64,000 bases of DNA from Pestalotiopsis fici W106-1. Taxonomy: Eukaryota > Ascomycota > Sordariomycetes > Amphisphaeriales > Sporocadaceae. The notes below the pieces were generated by a model. It was not told the DNA's origin and did not search any database. It saw only the letters and a program-made list of their open reading frames with translations. Below are positions 11,256 through 24,388 of the stretch, in pieces. Location: the NCBI RefSeq assembly GCF_000516985.1, contig NW_006917093.1, forward strand, positions 5,985,013 through 6,049,012, read 5' to 3'. Numbering within the stretch: the first letter of the stretch is position 1; each line of letters begins with the position of its first letter. Made by a program: the position numbers and the translations under genes.

Positions 11256-13840
11256 TCAGGAACCAGAGACGGCGTTCTTGACCTTGTCCACCACGGTTGC
11301 CTTGTACGTCAGCCCGCCACCAAAACTGTACTCCCCGTCCTTTCCGCCCGCTGTCACCTTGCCCTCCTTCTCTCCGTTTGCAAACGCACAAGTGCCCATG
11401 TCAAGAGCCTTGGCCGGTCCAGATGGCAAGATATCGAAATCAAAAATATCTATGGGCAGACCCAACGTTGTGCAGGCATTGGGAATGTCTACAATACCGG
11501 CAATATGCCCCTGGATTGGCGCACACGACATCAACAGGTAGATCTGGTAGTCGCTGTACCCAAACCTCTTGAGATACTCGATGCATCCTGTTGTCAGCGG
11601 TTAACATGCATGCCATAATTAGGTACTTCTCCCCTGCCTGGAGCGGGTTTCATCGGTCCACTTACGCAGTATCGTTTGTCGATATGCGACAGTCACGTCC
11701 ATGTAGTGCTGCTTGCCATGCTGGTCGACGGAGAAGCCCTCAAAGTAAATGTATCGCCCGGGACCAAACTGTGGCTCGACCGGTCCGGGGATATAAATTG
11801 GTGACTTCAGACCCAGGTCGGCCATGCCATTCTTGATGACTTTGAAGTTGATGGTGATGACTCCTGCCATTTCAATGGCTCCGCACTGTCAGGTGATTCA
11901 TGGTCAGCAACGAGAAGCCAGACACTAGATTTGCACATGAAAAGTGATCGACTGCAGATGTCTTCAAGAACGATTGGCTCGAGAACGAAGCCATGACACG
12001 CCTCTAGACAACGCAATATGGACATGGCAGCATGCATGTGCATAAACGCGCACGCGCCGAAGAGGTAGAGAGGAAGGGGGCGGGGGGGCAGCACGTACAA
12101 AAGAGATCTCGCCGTCGCCCTGGCTAAAGTGCAGGTCTCCAACGGAGAACTTGGCTCCAGCCACATGAACAGGCAAATACACCTTTGAGCCACGGCTGAG
12201 GTTCTTGATGCTATACAGTCGCGTTAGGTATGCTTTGATCACCAATGCCCCGTTTCTCAAATATTATTTTGTTCTTGTAACAATACATATACGTTGGGGA
12301 GAGGATCAAGACTCACTCGCAATTGCCCCCATGCTCGGGTCGCCCTGGGATCGTCCTGGCACCCTCCAGCCCGACCTTCTCCTTGATAGTCGCATCGGCG
12401 GCGCCGGCGTGTACATTGGTCGGATTAGGAGGCTGTGCAACGTCCCGGTCAAGCTTGTTCGCTGCGATCAGCTCGCCCTCGCGCTTGTTCCATGTTGCTA
12501 GGACCTCGGCCGAAGGAGCACAGCCCAAGATGCCAGGGTGAATCAAGCCGGCAAACTTGACGTGTGGAATATGGCGCGAGGTACACTGCATGGCTCGGAG
12601 TTAGCATGAGAGTCGGGACCCCAAGTCGGCCTGGCTAGATTTCGTCCAGTGCCTCTGAACAACGACATGGCCCGAGATAGGAGCACTGCCAGTGGGGGTT
12701 GCGGGACATCACTCACGTAGATGCCTTCAAAGTCCCAAATGGCCTTGGCACTGCAATCTGATGGTATCAATCAAACATGTTCCGAATGAAAAGAGGCATA
12801 GGTCATATCTCTTGCTTGCGAGGAAGGCAACAGAGCAATAACAGCAACTCGACCCAAGTACTTCTGACTTGCGTGAGAGAAAGAAAACCCTGATACGTAC
12901 GCTGATGGATACAGTTCGTCCAGAAACCCGCCACCGTTCCTGCGGTCGAACACGCCAGTAAATCCCCATGGTTGATCCTTGTGTCCAGATACACATGTCA
13001 GTCTTGTATCTCGATGCTCATCAACACTTTCTCACTGATCATGGCTCTGCATTCCTCGGCGGAGGGAAATGAACGGTCGGTTGAACAATTTACCGGGAAG
13101 ATAACCCACGTAGCGGCGCATCATGCAGGATCAGTGGGATAGAGTTGGGGAGTAGGCAGATGGAATATTGCGCTCATTGCCACGCAGGGGTTCGCTCTCT
13201 CACTCACCTGGAACGGTTGAACATCCATTATCTCTACCAGCAGCACATCGCCGGGCTGTGCGCCATCGACGTCGAATGGACCAGTGAGGTAGTGAATCTT
13301 GGTCAAGTCGACATTGAGAACATCATCGGCACTGTCATTATTGCCAATCTGACCTCCAGTCCTGTGTAGAGAGAGAGAGACAATCTTGGTCAGCCACGGG
13401 CGAGCTTCAAGCTTGGGTCGAAGTGCTCCATCTGAGCCAAAAGGGAGCAGGCGACAACGTGACGCAATAATTGTGATCATATCGGCCACGAGGGAAATGA
13501 TATAGACAGACGTTTGGGCTTACCAATCAACACATTCGATTTTGACGGTCTCGCCGTCCTTGATGGCACCGACAGACGGGACTGTGTGAAAGCCAATGCA
13601 TCAGCCAAACGCCCAAAACCAAAAATTCTTCCACGACCCCTTTTCTTCTTCTTCTTCTTTCCACTCTTTCATCTTCCAATACCTACTGTCAGGATGCCAT
13701 CGATTCTGCCCATTTCTAATCAGTATACGTCGAGTATAGGCCAAACATAAAAAAGGGACACTTACATGCAAGTTCTCTTGCTGGTCGGCGGGCTTGTCCA
13801 AGCTCACCTTGCCGGCTGTTCGGATACCACTCTTGCCCAT
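11256..13840 (-). CDS. Formamidase/acetamidase family amidohydrolase
   Basis: Ten exons: 13766-13840, 13687-13705, 13524-13581, 13208-13361, 12901-12977, 12717-12750, 12317-12585, 12099-12210, 11666-11885 and 11256-11587. All have GT-AG borders and frame is kept throughout, giving 449 residues. Family marks of FmdA/AmdA enzymes are present: NRWHPD near the N-terminus, GGQIGNNDSADDV, the PWGFTG and GGGFLDE segment, RHIPHVKFAGLIHPG, the GxxVYLPVHV and GDLHFSQGDGE strand pair, and CAPIQGH near the C-terminus. Such enzymes release ammonia from formamide or short aliphatic amides and serve nitrogen scavenging in the cytoplasm. The second exon is only 19 nt, and its residues (NRWHPD) are among the most conserved. 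Confidence 0.92.
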
Positions 13841-14926
13841 GGTCGATGAATGCCAAGACTCAACCCTCTATATATATATGCCGTTACTATACACAAGCAA
13901 GCACGCACGCACGCACACAGGCACGGTTCAGATTAGTCAGCGGAGCAACCCAACCCAGAGGATGGGGATTAATGCTTGGTGCGGTGCTCGAAATTATTTT
14001 CAAATTCGGATATGGTGCCTAGGCAGGATCAATGAATGTTTCAACTTGTAATGTCTTTGATACCATGATACAGAAACAATCAAAAGACAATGTGTGTTGG
14101 CAATGCATGTTCCCGATACTTGAGATATATATACTGCCTCTGGTTGGGGCATTGCATTCCCCCGAAAGGCATACACACATACCTACTACATAACTACCCC
14201 GCAGAACCCTCTTCCCCCCACCCCACACCAAAAGATATGCCCGCCCGCCCGCCTGCCTGATCTCTGTAATCTAAGGTAGGTATCTACAAACGTATAGACG
14301 TCATACCTACATAGTACTACTGAGCAACCCGCAGTTCTTTATCTCTGCGCGCTCAGTGGTATTTGTTGTGTTTATTAGTGTAAACGGGTCGACAGGCTTA
14401 TCACTGGCCCTCCCTTGTCAGTGAGCCACCCTTGGTAAAACACTATTTGTCAAGTATAAAATTGACTTACCCGGCCTAGGTCGGTATGGATAATATATCT
14501 TAATACGTATCTAGGTACTTGGGCAGCCAAAGAGTGCATGCGGCATCATGATAAGACGACGCATAACGGCTTCCGAAGCACCACTCACTTATCTAGGTAT
14601 CAACCCAGTGGAGACTATGGTTCTGCAGACTGACAGAAGTGATGCATTCTAGTAGCGCCTGGTTCCTGAGCAGACAATTATCATAGAGGAGCGGACACGT
14701 AGATCACAAATGTAAAAGCATTATCTAGTCAATCTCTCAGATGAAGCAGGGGCACCGTGCTCTGATTTGATACACTAGGCTTGTTTTTTTTCCCCTTCTC
14801 TTTCCCCTCTCCTTCCTTGCCTCTTTCCCGCTTCTTGTTTTCTCCTGTGTAAAGTTTTTCCCATTCGTCTCCATATTGCCTCTGCTGATCGTTTGAAACG
14901 GCTGATCATGACGGTCTTTCCATCGT
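13841..14926. other. intergenic, no gene seen
   Basis: About 1.1 kb upstream of the formamidase start, containing a (TA)n run at 13870, ACGC repeats near 13900 and CCCGCC repeats near 14240. No coding signal was found on either strand. Confidence 0.5.
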
Positions 14927-16310
14927 CTATAGTTCTTTCTTGTGCTCTGAAGGCCCCTGGTATGGCGGAGGGGGAGCAGGAGAAGAAGTTTGCTGTGCTG
15001 CCACACTTGTTGAAAATTTGTCCGAAGCAGCCGAGGGTGCATCATGCTCAATGTGTAGAGCATCGAGATCAAAAAGAGACAAACTCAGAAACTCGTGCTT
15101 GTTCCGCCAAACCTGCTGGCTCGCGGCAAAGTCCTTGCTGTCTGCGGGAGGTGGAGGAGGATCAGTGACCTTTGTGATCAGGTAGGCAGTCGAGGCTTCG
15201 GCGATGCCGTAAATGAGCACTCCCAGGAGGGGCACGCGGACTAGGACATAGAACCCAATGCCAAAGCCAAAGAGCAGGCCTTCGCGGCTGCGGAACCAGT
15301 TCTTCTTCTGCTCCTTGCTCATGTGTATACGGGCAAAATAGGGCTCCAGCAGTTCGCGCATCAGACTGCGGGAACCGAAATAGGTCTGCAAGAATATAAC
15401 CAAGTATCGTCTGGGAAAGAAAATGCCAGTGCCAAATATCGCGGCGGCTGGCCCCAAGCCAACGGCTTGGTTGAAGGTGTAGAAACTGGCGGCGGGCAGG
15501 ACGAGACGGCCGACGTAGGGCACATATGAGAGGGCAAAAACAGCCAAGGATATGGCAGCCTTGCGGGCGAAGCGAACGGCAAACATGGTGCTGGCTTCGG
15601 CTGTGCTGGTGGTGTGGGTACTGCCGTCTTTGATCTTGTACTGTCGCAAGTTTGGATAGTACATGTCTCTTAGGGAATCGGGATTGTCGTGCTTGTGCTT
15701 CTGGACATAAGTCTGATCTACCCAGCGTAGGGAGTCCATGAACATGTTGTCGAGCGTAGGAGTAATGTATCTCATGAGGGTCATGAGGAAGAGAGGTGCT
15801 TGAAGGACATGGTTGGCGAGCAGCTGAAGGGTGTCGACGAGGCTGTCGTCCCACGATGCCTGGTCAAGGTCGAAGAAGAGAGCAAGGATACGAATACCGA
15901 GCTTCACTGAAAGGATCTACACCAATACAACACCAAAGACGAGGTCAGTTCTTCTGCCTGGCAAAGACCGGGGGTTTAGAAGCAGGGCAGGCGGGAACCC
16001 ACGGGGACGGCGACGAGGACACGAATCACTACACCAGCGGCAACAGCCAGGGCGGCTTGTCTATAGTGATCATTGGTGAAGATCTCGGGATTTTGCAATG
16101 CACGGTGCGCTGCAGAGAGGAAGAGAAGGCAGAAGGAGTCAGTTTGACGCTCATGTTCAAGTAATTGTTTTGTATGGACACATGTGCCTTCTCACCTCCG
16201 ACCAAGGTTAGCTGGATACCCCGCAGGACGGCGTTGATGTCGAAGTGGGAGAGGTCGAATGCCTTCTTGAGCTTTTGCTTCTCTTCTTGAGATAACTTGG
16301 GCTTCTCCAT
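14927..16310 (-). CDS. Multi-pass membrane protein, RRT8/UsgS-like
   Basis: Three exons, 16196-16310, 16003-16109 and 14927-15916, give 403 residues. After a charged N-terminus come several hydrophobic segments: an Ala/Val-rich helix in exon 2 (about 55-74), one starting the third exon, and at least four more, including AISLAVFALSYVPYVGRL and FGFGIGFYVLVRVPLLGVLIYG. The segment RYLVIFLQTYFGSRSLMREL between them is what I recognise from fungal proteins annotated UsgS or grouped with yeast Rrt8/Lds outer-spore-wall proteins. That recognition is from memory and the molecular role is not known to me. The C-terminal 70 residues are Pro/Ser-rich and probably cytosolic. Confidence 0.8.
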
Positions 16311-17973
16311 TGTGTCGGAGGATGGGGTAACCGTAAAAGGAGCCCTCAGCGCCGTCCGGGCCAGCGAATGGTTAGTAGTTGGGACAAATTATAGAGAAAA
16401 AAAAGAAGGAAGATTAAAAAGTGGTGGTGAAGAACAGGAAGGCTACGGCGAAGAGTGCTTGGAATTAAAGCCACCAATTTGTTGTGGTGTAGGTAATATG
16501 TAGTACTAGGTAAATGATGATTGCACGGGTTTCAATGTTAGGGAAGTGGGATGACGACACGACGCCAAGCTTGAGCTCAACTAGCTTGGAATGCCTGCCA
16601 GCCCAGATATGTACTCCTAGGTAGTTATTTTAGCTATATTAATAACTTCTAGGTGCCGCAAATGGCAAACTAAAAAAGCACACTTGACGGATATCTGGTG
16701 CCGGGGCTGGCTGCAAGGCACCCTTACCCGATATTACATACATTAATAGTACAGGGGAAAGTTACTGGACCACTGAGATGCACACCACTCAGTATTTCCT
16801 AATGTCCATATTGGAAGGAATAAGAAAGAGAGAGAGAAAGAGAGAGAAAAGAAGAAGAAGAAGAAGTAGAAGGCACGCAGGTCAAGGCTCCAGATCAATG
16901 GTAGTATAGATTCACATTTACTGGGTACATCCTGTAGCTACAATATGTCAACATGCATAAAACAGCCACTGGCCATGAATAGCGCGAGCTTTGGGTTCGG
17001 CCTGTCTGATGTCTATCGACCACTGCCAATAATAAAGTATCGAGAGGTCCAAAAGCCAAGCAAGGTACAGAGAGCACCTGATAGGTGATTGTGATTCCCA
17101 TGTAGACTAATGCACGACTACATATTATATGCTCGATCGTTAAGCTCTTCATTTTACGGCGTCTTATTAATCGACAGCGTTTCCGTCATGGCAAAGAATC
17201 ATGTTTCGGCATGTATCACCTCATTACGCCTGCGCGTGATGCTCCCTTTCCGCAATATAAAGATCCTCAATGTCAATGAGAACAACCATCTACATGCAGA
17301 CAATAAACACTATGCATGCAAGTTGTAACGGTAACCTCTTTGTGGTCATTTGCATCTGCCTTGACACCACATGGGACTATGCGTATAGTATACAACAAAG
17401 TCTTCATGATTTTCATTCTTACAATTATTCGTACTAGTATTATTATTTGAAAAAAAAAAAAAAAAAAGGACATTATGTACTAGGCGGCTACTAGGTAATG
17501 TTGTACATGGCTTCTACAGGCAGTCAGGGTCCTGTCCCGCTCCAAAAATTCGGCTGGCTCCAACCCCGATCGTCTGCCCCGGGCTCACCTTGTCGCAGAT
17601 CCATCACATTAAGGCCGGGTTGCCAATACTACTAAGAAAACACCCCCCAGTCGCCTCATCTTTTCTACCTACCTACTCACTTGGTGGTAGATGAGAACAA
17701 AACTTCTCAACTTGCGCACGCTGCGACACCGCTCGACGACGACAACATTGAACGACCTTCTGCCCGCTGGTCTGTTCACCTTTACGTGCGCCGTCTACCG
17801 AAGCACTCGATTTGTTACTTGCCTACTTGTCGTCCTAGGTACCGACTGTACATCGTCGTCCACGTTGTCTTCTTCTCGGCACCTGCGCCCACCCATGGCA
17901 ACCGCGATGCTGGAGATCTTTTCTTAAAGACACCCTAGACGGGCCTCCCCTTCCATCAAGCACATGTACGAAC
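16311..17973. other. divergent intergenic region, about 1.7 kb
   Basis: This lies between the membrane-protein start and the Inp1 start. It holds a GA/GAA microsatellite (16825-16870) and a poly-A tract (about 17449-17467). Open stretches at 17681-17940 look like pyrimidine-rich Inp1 leader rather than a gene. Confidence 0.5.
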
Positions 17974-20365
17974 ATGGGGCCGCACCCATCTTCCTCTTCA
18001 TCCGCCCATGGCCGGCTACTCTCGCCTCGACGGGTCGCGACCGAGCCGCTGCCTCTTCAACCGCCGCGCAGGTCAATGTCCGTCTCCTCAGCATCCTCGT
18101 CGCGCTCTCTTGCCGCCTCTGCCTCGTCAGCATCTGCAGCAGCAGCAGTCGCCGCCCCCAGAAATTCCGACGAATCCATTGAGACGTTATTTGACCACCC
18201 CTCCGTCAAGATAATAGCCTTTACATCTAGCCAGCGCGCTTCTTCATTTGGCGCTTCTGACTTCCTTGCTGAGCCGAAGCCAGGCTCACTGCCTGCTTCT
18301 TCCAAGCTGGAGAGAACCCTTGCTGTCGGTATGCTTATCGCCCTCTGTTGCTCGCTGCCGAGCACCATGGTGCTTGTAAAGCGGCCCGCTGGCGGCCATT
18401 TCGCTGATGCCTTCATCTCCTCTTGCAGGTCCCTTCCGCATCTATCGCGCTCCGGGCTCAGTCGCCTTCCTCAGTTGCGGATCTGCCCTCCAGCCCATAT
18501 TACCCAAATCCCAATGCTGGTGTATAGATGAAATCAACAGCCGATTTGTCCTTCAGATTCGTCGTCCCCAGTACTGGAGGATAGAGCTGCCCCTCTCGGA
18601 CCCTGAAGATTTCGAGAGAGCATCTGCTCTAAGAGACGTTTTTGATAATATTTTGCTGTTTGAGAAGACGGAATGTCCATTTGTGAGAAGTTTTACTGTA
18701 GAGCTGCCCGAGAGACCACAGACACCCGTCAAGAAGAAACCGTGGACTCCCGTAGGCAAGCACCTGGTCCCATCCGTTTTCTTGTCAGATGTTTCATCGC
18801 CCTCGTCGCCAGCAGTCAAGATCGCTAATGAGAAGCTCCGACGGAGGACCCTCGACATAAGCTCACAGACGCACATGGAAGCTAGGGATCAAGCTGTGCG
18901 CAACACAGAGCGGGCATTGCCCAACAGTACACCGAGAGGCTTGGCAGATGGGCCACATGTGAATGTCAGAGAGATGGCAGCAATTGCAGAGGCTAATCAA
19001 CCTGGCTCTACGCCGGATACTCACCTGGAGGCTGCCACAAGTTCATCTCACGGCAAAACTAATGAGACGAGACAAGGTGCTCTCACAGCGTCGATCCCGG
19101 CAAGTGCAGATCACCATGCTCGGAAGGAACTGGAACCCACGATACGAGACGCCCAGGGCAGCCCTCGATTCCCAATTTCAGCTCCCATTACTCAAGCAAC
19201 AACAAAAGGTTCTTCTATCGTCCCCAAGACGCAAGAGTCTGCTCCGCAACCCGGAGAGGATAGTAAAGAGTTACATAGTATAGATGAGACAAAGCCTAGC
19301 GAAGCTAGAGACGACATCCACACTTCATTCGAAGCTGCTGGCAGCGTTGGCGCCGTCAACCTCAAGAAGAAGAGGATGAGCCGAATCCTCGCCGGTCGTT
19401 CTGTGACTTTACCTCCTCGGCTCACGGTAGTGACATCGACACCGCCCAGACCGAGTCAAGCCGCAGCCACGGAAGAGGCGCCAACGGTGTCCTTGCCAGC
19501 AAGAGCATCGTCAGAAGGTGCCCCAGAGGAGCAGTCTCCAAATGGCTCCGTGGACTCGTTCCACAGTGTGCAGTCTTGGCACAGTCCGATCAGTCCACCT
19601 TCCCTCTCACCGATATCCTCTTCGCCTTCTCCGCCTTTGTTCCCATACCCACACGACAATATCAGGATCCCCCATCGGGGATCACGGGGGACGTCGAGTG
19701 CTGAATTCACACCCGCGACGGACGCGACCTTTGTGCCGGCTCCCATGTCAGTTGAGACTCATGCGCAGGATAACCATGATTCGGCTCCGGCACTGGGGAC
19801 GGGTTATGACGAGGGCGTCAGCCGTGGCCTACTGCAGAACCCGGCCGAGACAATGGCCAGATCATCGGCGACGCCGCAGCGACCCAACAGCATACATCAT
19901 CGCCCAAAGACTGCCGACCCCTCGGTCGGCAGACGTGCTTTCCCGTCGATGCCAGCATCGGCCAATATTCTGTCGCCAACGGTGCGATACCGCCCAGAAG
20001 GACCCCTCGCGGTAGTGCGCAGGTTGCCCAGCGTGATCCTCCAAAAGACGGTAGAGATACTGTTGTCGCCACCGAGCCACCTCGTCAATCTAATGCTTCA
20101 GGTTGCGGCCAAGATCGCTGCTGGGGAGTGGAGGGGCCTGGTACTCGGCATGGGCGAAGGTGGAGAGAGTATACCAGTACATTGGGATTACTCTGACGGC
20201 GAGCTGAGCGGTTGGGAGGACGACGAGGATTACACGTTCTCCATTAGTCGGCTTCCGACAAGCCGGAGGTCGACCGATGTTGCACCCGACGACGTATCTA
20301 ATTCCATGTCGGATAAGAAAGCCACACGGGCTGGTAATAGCAGTAGGAGCTGGGAAGTAGATTAA
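17974..20365 (+). CDS. INP1: Inheritance of peroxisomes protein 1 (Inp1) family
   Basis: Two exons, 17974-18328 and 18429-20365, flank a 100-bp intron and give 763 residues. The N-terminal 60 residues are Ser/Ala-rich. The Inp1 domain spans about 65-200: LFDHPSVKIIAF, LERTLAVGPFRIYRAPGSVAFL (split by the intron), PILPKSQCWCID, FVLQIRRPQYWRIELP and FVRSFTVELPE. In yeast Inp1 tethers peroxisomes at the mother cell cortex through Pex3, holding back a share of the organelles at division. The remaining 550 residues are low-complexity, rich in Ser, Pro, Thr and Glu and probably disordered, with a short acidic patch near the end. The start is the first ATG giving the N-terminal extension; a later start is possible. 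Confidence 0.9.
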
Positions 20366-23300
20366 TGTCTTATGCTGAGATCTCCAAAGCTGGTGATGAC
20401 TGGCTACTGGAGTAAGTGCATAACAAGGGTGCCACGTTTGTTCTTTGTTGTTCTCATGATTGTTGCTGTTGCATGGACGATAGGAGTTTTGGGTTGCACG
20501 GAATGCCTTATAATACCCGCGTCACATTACGATATGCGGCACAAGGCGGGGAGGGGGGATGGCCTTTTGCATGCGGCGTTGTCTTTCACATGGGAATTAT
20601 CCTGATGGTGGCTGTCTCCATTTAGAGCCCTGGAGACTTGATAGATTTGGTTAAACATAGGACGATGAGGAAATGGATGAGATGGTGGTACAAGTGCAAG
20701 ATGCCAGATAGCGTCTTAAACCGTGAATGAGACAGCCACATATTCAGGCACCTCGTAGTAGTTGATGGCTTCTATCCCATATCACGTTCACTATCTCTCA
20801 CTAGGCCTCACGTACTTCTCATATAGCCTGAATTATACAACTATAGATCTGGCTTCTTGTAATAGACTCTGCCCATCTCAGAGCTGCTGCTCCCGATATG
20901 AGAGATTGCAAGTGGCAGATTGAGAGTTACAATCTGCATGTGAGTAGACTCGGTACATGACGATGACAGAGAACAGAGGGAGGACGAGGAGGACGTCGAG
21001 TGTTTTTGCATTCTGGGTATGATGTGCGCATGGTGTGTATACACTACACATACTATGTATCATGTGTGTGTATGCATATGCTAGTAACAATGGTTTTGTG
21101 GTTTACAAGTGTCTCTTCAAGAGTCTTATTAAGCCACGGACGGAAGTTTGGTCCGCTAGGTAGGTTGAACATGTTGCCTGCTTCCACCACAGCCCCCCAC
21201 CCCCCCTTGTCCCACAGTTGCGCAACCAACTTTTTTTGAGTGTCAATCCTGGCATGCTCGGCATGTTTCTATTTTCAGCTCGGCTACTACTCTGTATCCA
21301 ACTATACTAAACATGCATGTGCCACTATGATCGCAGGGTGGCTTTGAAGGGGTCCCACCCAGCCAGGATGATCATGTCAGATCACTTCCATTATGTACGT
21401 AGTACTAGACGTAAAGAAATCAGATGGAGGGAAAGAATAGATCGGGGCGGAATTGGATTGAGTTGTAAGGATGGCTGGCTGGCTGGCTGGCTGGCAGGCA
21501 GGCAGAAAATACCTATCTACCGCATACATACCATACCTACGTACACTACTTACTGCCTTACCAGGTACCTAAAGTGCATGCCTGCGTGACATCCCACCTG
21601 CATCCAGAGAGCAGCATCAATCATGCACAGTGGTTGCATATCAGCCTACCTCTTGTATTAACATGGCCAGGTAAGAGTCACTTCACATTGGTTGTGTGGA
21701 TGTAATGTATGTAGGTTTTCCTCACTTCATTATTGAAGAGACACGATGCCTGGCGTCTTGAGGGCTGGCTACACGACATGGCCTCGCCTTGCTCAACCCG
21801 CATCATACACAAGTGAGCAGCAAGCACTCTAAAAACATCCGCCCACAGGTGAGTGCAACAATATCACCACCACAGACATCATGCATGTATGGATTTGTAT
21901 CCATTATCAACCTATAATCCTTGCTCATGCCAGGTGCCAGTGCAATAGCTCGCAGATGCTTTTCGCCATGGAGTCATGATTGTCTTATTCTTCCCCCCTC
22001 CCCTTCTCTTCTTGCTTGTGATTATCTCATTTGAGAGTTTGTTAGTTGGCCATCGTGGAGAGGATGTACGTATTAGTAGGTGCGGCGCCCCTCAACCCCT
22101 CGCCAAAATCGGCCAATGGCAGTACGATAAATCTGAATGAAAGATACAGCAGCATCTTTGCTTTTATGCGCACGCACAGACGCACAACACGGTCCCGAGA
22201 GATGTAAGCGGGGCGGTTTTGTCTCTTCCTTTCCTTTTTTTTTTCTTTCTTTCTGTTTGAGGTCTTGCATGAATGGACGGGTTCTTTACTATGGCTGGTG
22301 CCTGATCTGTCTGTCCATGCTAGTTCAGCTGCACGTTTCGTTACAGGACAAGGGCAAAAAACAAAGTAGCAGAGAGAGGGAGAGAGAGAAGACGGAGAAG
22401 GAAGGAAATGAAAATTGAGAAAGGGAAAGAGGAGAAAGAAAGAGAAAGTGACACATTAATATCAGTATAATGACAAAATGACTTAGTAATTCTTATAATT
22501 TGGGAATTACCCGAGCGGCTAGATGGATTCATCTTGTGGGGACTGTTTTTTTTTTTTTTTTGGACATCAATCGGTAATACATCATCTGTCTTGGGATCTT
22601 TGATAAAATTAACCAGAACAAAGTTGTGTCTTGATTGGTTTTTTTCTTCTTTTTCGCCACTTGCCTCGTGCTGCTTCTTTCTTATTTTCCTGACTTTTGT
22701 CTTTGACTTCTTTTTCGGTTGCCCAAATTCGCCCGTGCAATTCAGCTGCGGGATGGGGGGAAAAAACGACGAGTCTTGTTGGGAATGGGGCGGGAGAAAA
22801 GAGATATACAAATACAAAAAAGATTTTAAATGAACGGATCGATCAAAGAACCACACACAGACACACAAGGTACAAGAGAAGGGGGAAGGGGAAAAAAAAA
22901 AAAAAGAGGAATAGTAAAACAAGGTCAGATCGAAAACGGACGATCCCTTAACGTATTTTGCCCCCCAGGCGGGCTCTGGCTCGGCTGGCTCGCCCCTACT
23001 TGGCGATAGGCTTGTACCCAAAACCAGGGATCATCATCCTTCGAGGCCGAACCATTCCGCCTCCGTCTTCGCCGCACAGCTTATTTAGCTACGCAAAGGC
23101 AATCAGTCGGCTGTCTTTTATTTCCCTTTCAGATTCACGTTTGCCGTTTGTGGCCGTTGTCCATTCTATTACTACCCACCTAATTCCCCGAAACGCCCTC
23201 GTCTATCTGCAAGAAAGGGGGGCTTGGCTCTTCGTCTTCTTCTTCGTCTTGTTCTTCTTCTTTTTTTTAAAAAAAAAAAAAAACGAGGAGGGGGGAAGTG

Positions 23301-24388
23301 AGTGTGAGAGATTGCTGGGCTACTACTTGCTTACCTGCTTCCCTGATTGCTTGTCTTTTTTTGGGGGTTGGTGTGGCCGCCGCCATTCAAGTTACATTAC
23401 ACATACACACACACACACACAGAGAGAGAGATATATATTATACATGGGGTATGGGGGTGGAAGCAAAAGCCTGCCATTAAATGTATAAACGGTAGCCAAG
23501 TCAATGGTATACATGCTTGGATATGCAAGTGTAGGGTGTGTCTGTCCATGTAGGGTTTTGACGACGGTCTCGGTCCATTGGCTTTGCTGCATCGCCACAA
23601 TCACTGTCTCGGTAGCTTGTGTTTGAACTGCATTGTTTTCACCATCGGAACAAGAGAGACGAGCACGACAATTGACTGGCCTGACCTGGAATGAACCTGG
23701 GCGTTGGGGCGGGTGGATTTTTTTTATTATTATTATTATTATTTTTCCCTCCTTGGTTCGATCTGTTCAATCGAGAGAAGCAAAGTAGGACCCCGGACCC
23801 GGGACCCGGAATACACCCCAACTCCTCCTCATAACACAAAACCCAACAGCATCATCTACGCCGAACCACTTCAGACAACCACTCCTGCCCTGTCCACGTC
23901 TACCAGCTCTGGCAGAAGGCAGTCTGTCTGTCTACCTGTCTGCCTCTCTATCTATCTATCTATCTATCTATCCATCTGGAGTGTTCTGGGATTGTACATC
24001 TCGACGACTGTACGACATCAGTACTTGTAGTCGTGTTACACCATTCACCACCATCCCCTACTCAACTTATTCGACTCTCTCGGCCACCTCACTTTCCTGC
24101 TCGGTCCATTTATCTATCTATCCTTTCCGTTTGGTACACGCCCTCTGACCCATCATCACTTGTCCTCTCTGTCCATCTCGTTCGAGAAGACCAATTAGCG
24201 ATTATATGGTAAAGGGCCAATCCATCCATCTACGTCAATTAATTATCACCCTCCTGCCCATTACCCGTCGACGACTGAGGATTGGGCGCCGGACCACATA
24301 TATTGTTACACGCCGAGGTCTTCCTGAGCTGTTGCGTCTCCTCCTCTCCAACTAGCCAAGTTCCGCGGCAGTGTCACCCTCCGTCACC
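20366..24388. other. long intergenic region with microsatellites, no gene supported
   Basis: About 4 kb separates the Inp1 stop from the next start. It is full of simple sequence: GGCT repeats (21475-21495), poly-T (22542-22560), poly-A (22890-22905), T/A blocks (23260-23283), a CA/GA run (23399-23430), (TTA)n (23721-23742) and (CTAT)n (23943-23970). Open stretches near 22341-23021 and 22958-23488 are built from these tracts. The final kilobase looks like promoter and leader of the following gene. Confidence 0.55.

Noticed and set aside
22501..22545. tRNA-like 'ccgagcggctaga' stretch
   Set aside because: No T-arm, no matching acceptor stem and no anticodon arm around it.
22341..23488. Open stretches of 176 and 226 codons
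   Set aside because: Built largely from poly-T, poly-A and GA/CA microsatellites, with translated Phe/Lys/Ser runs and no splice structure.
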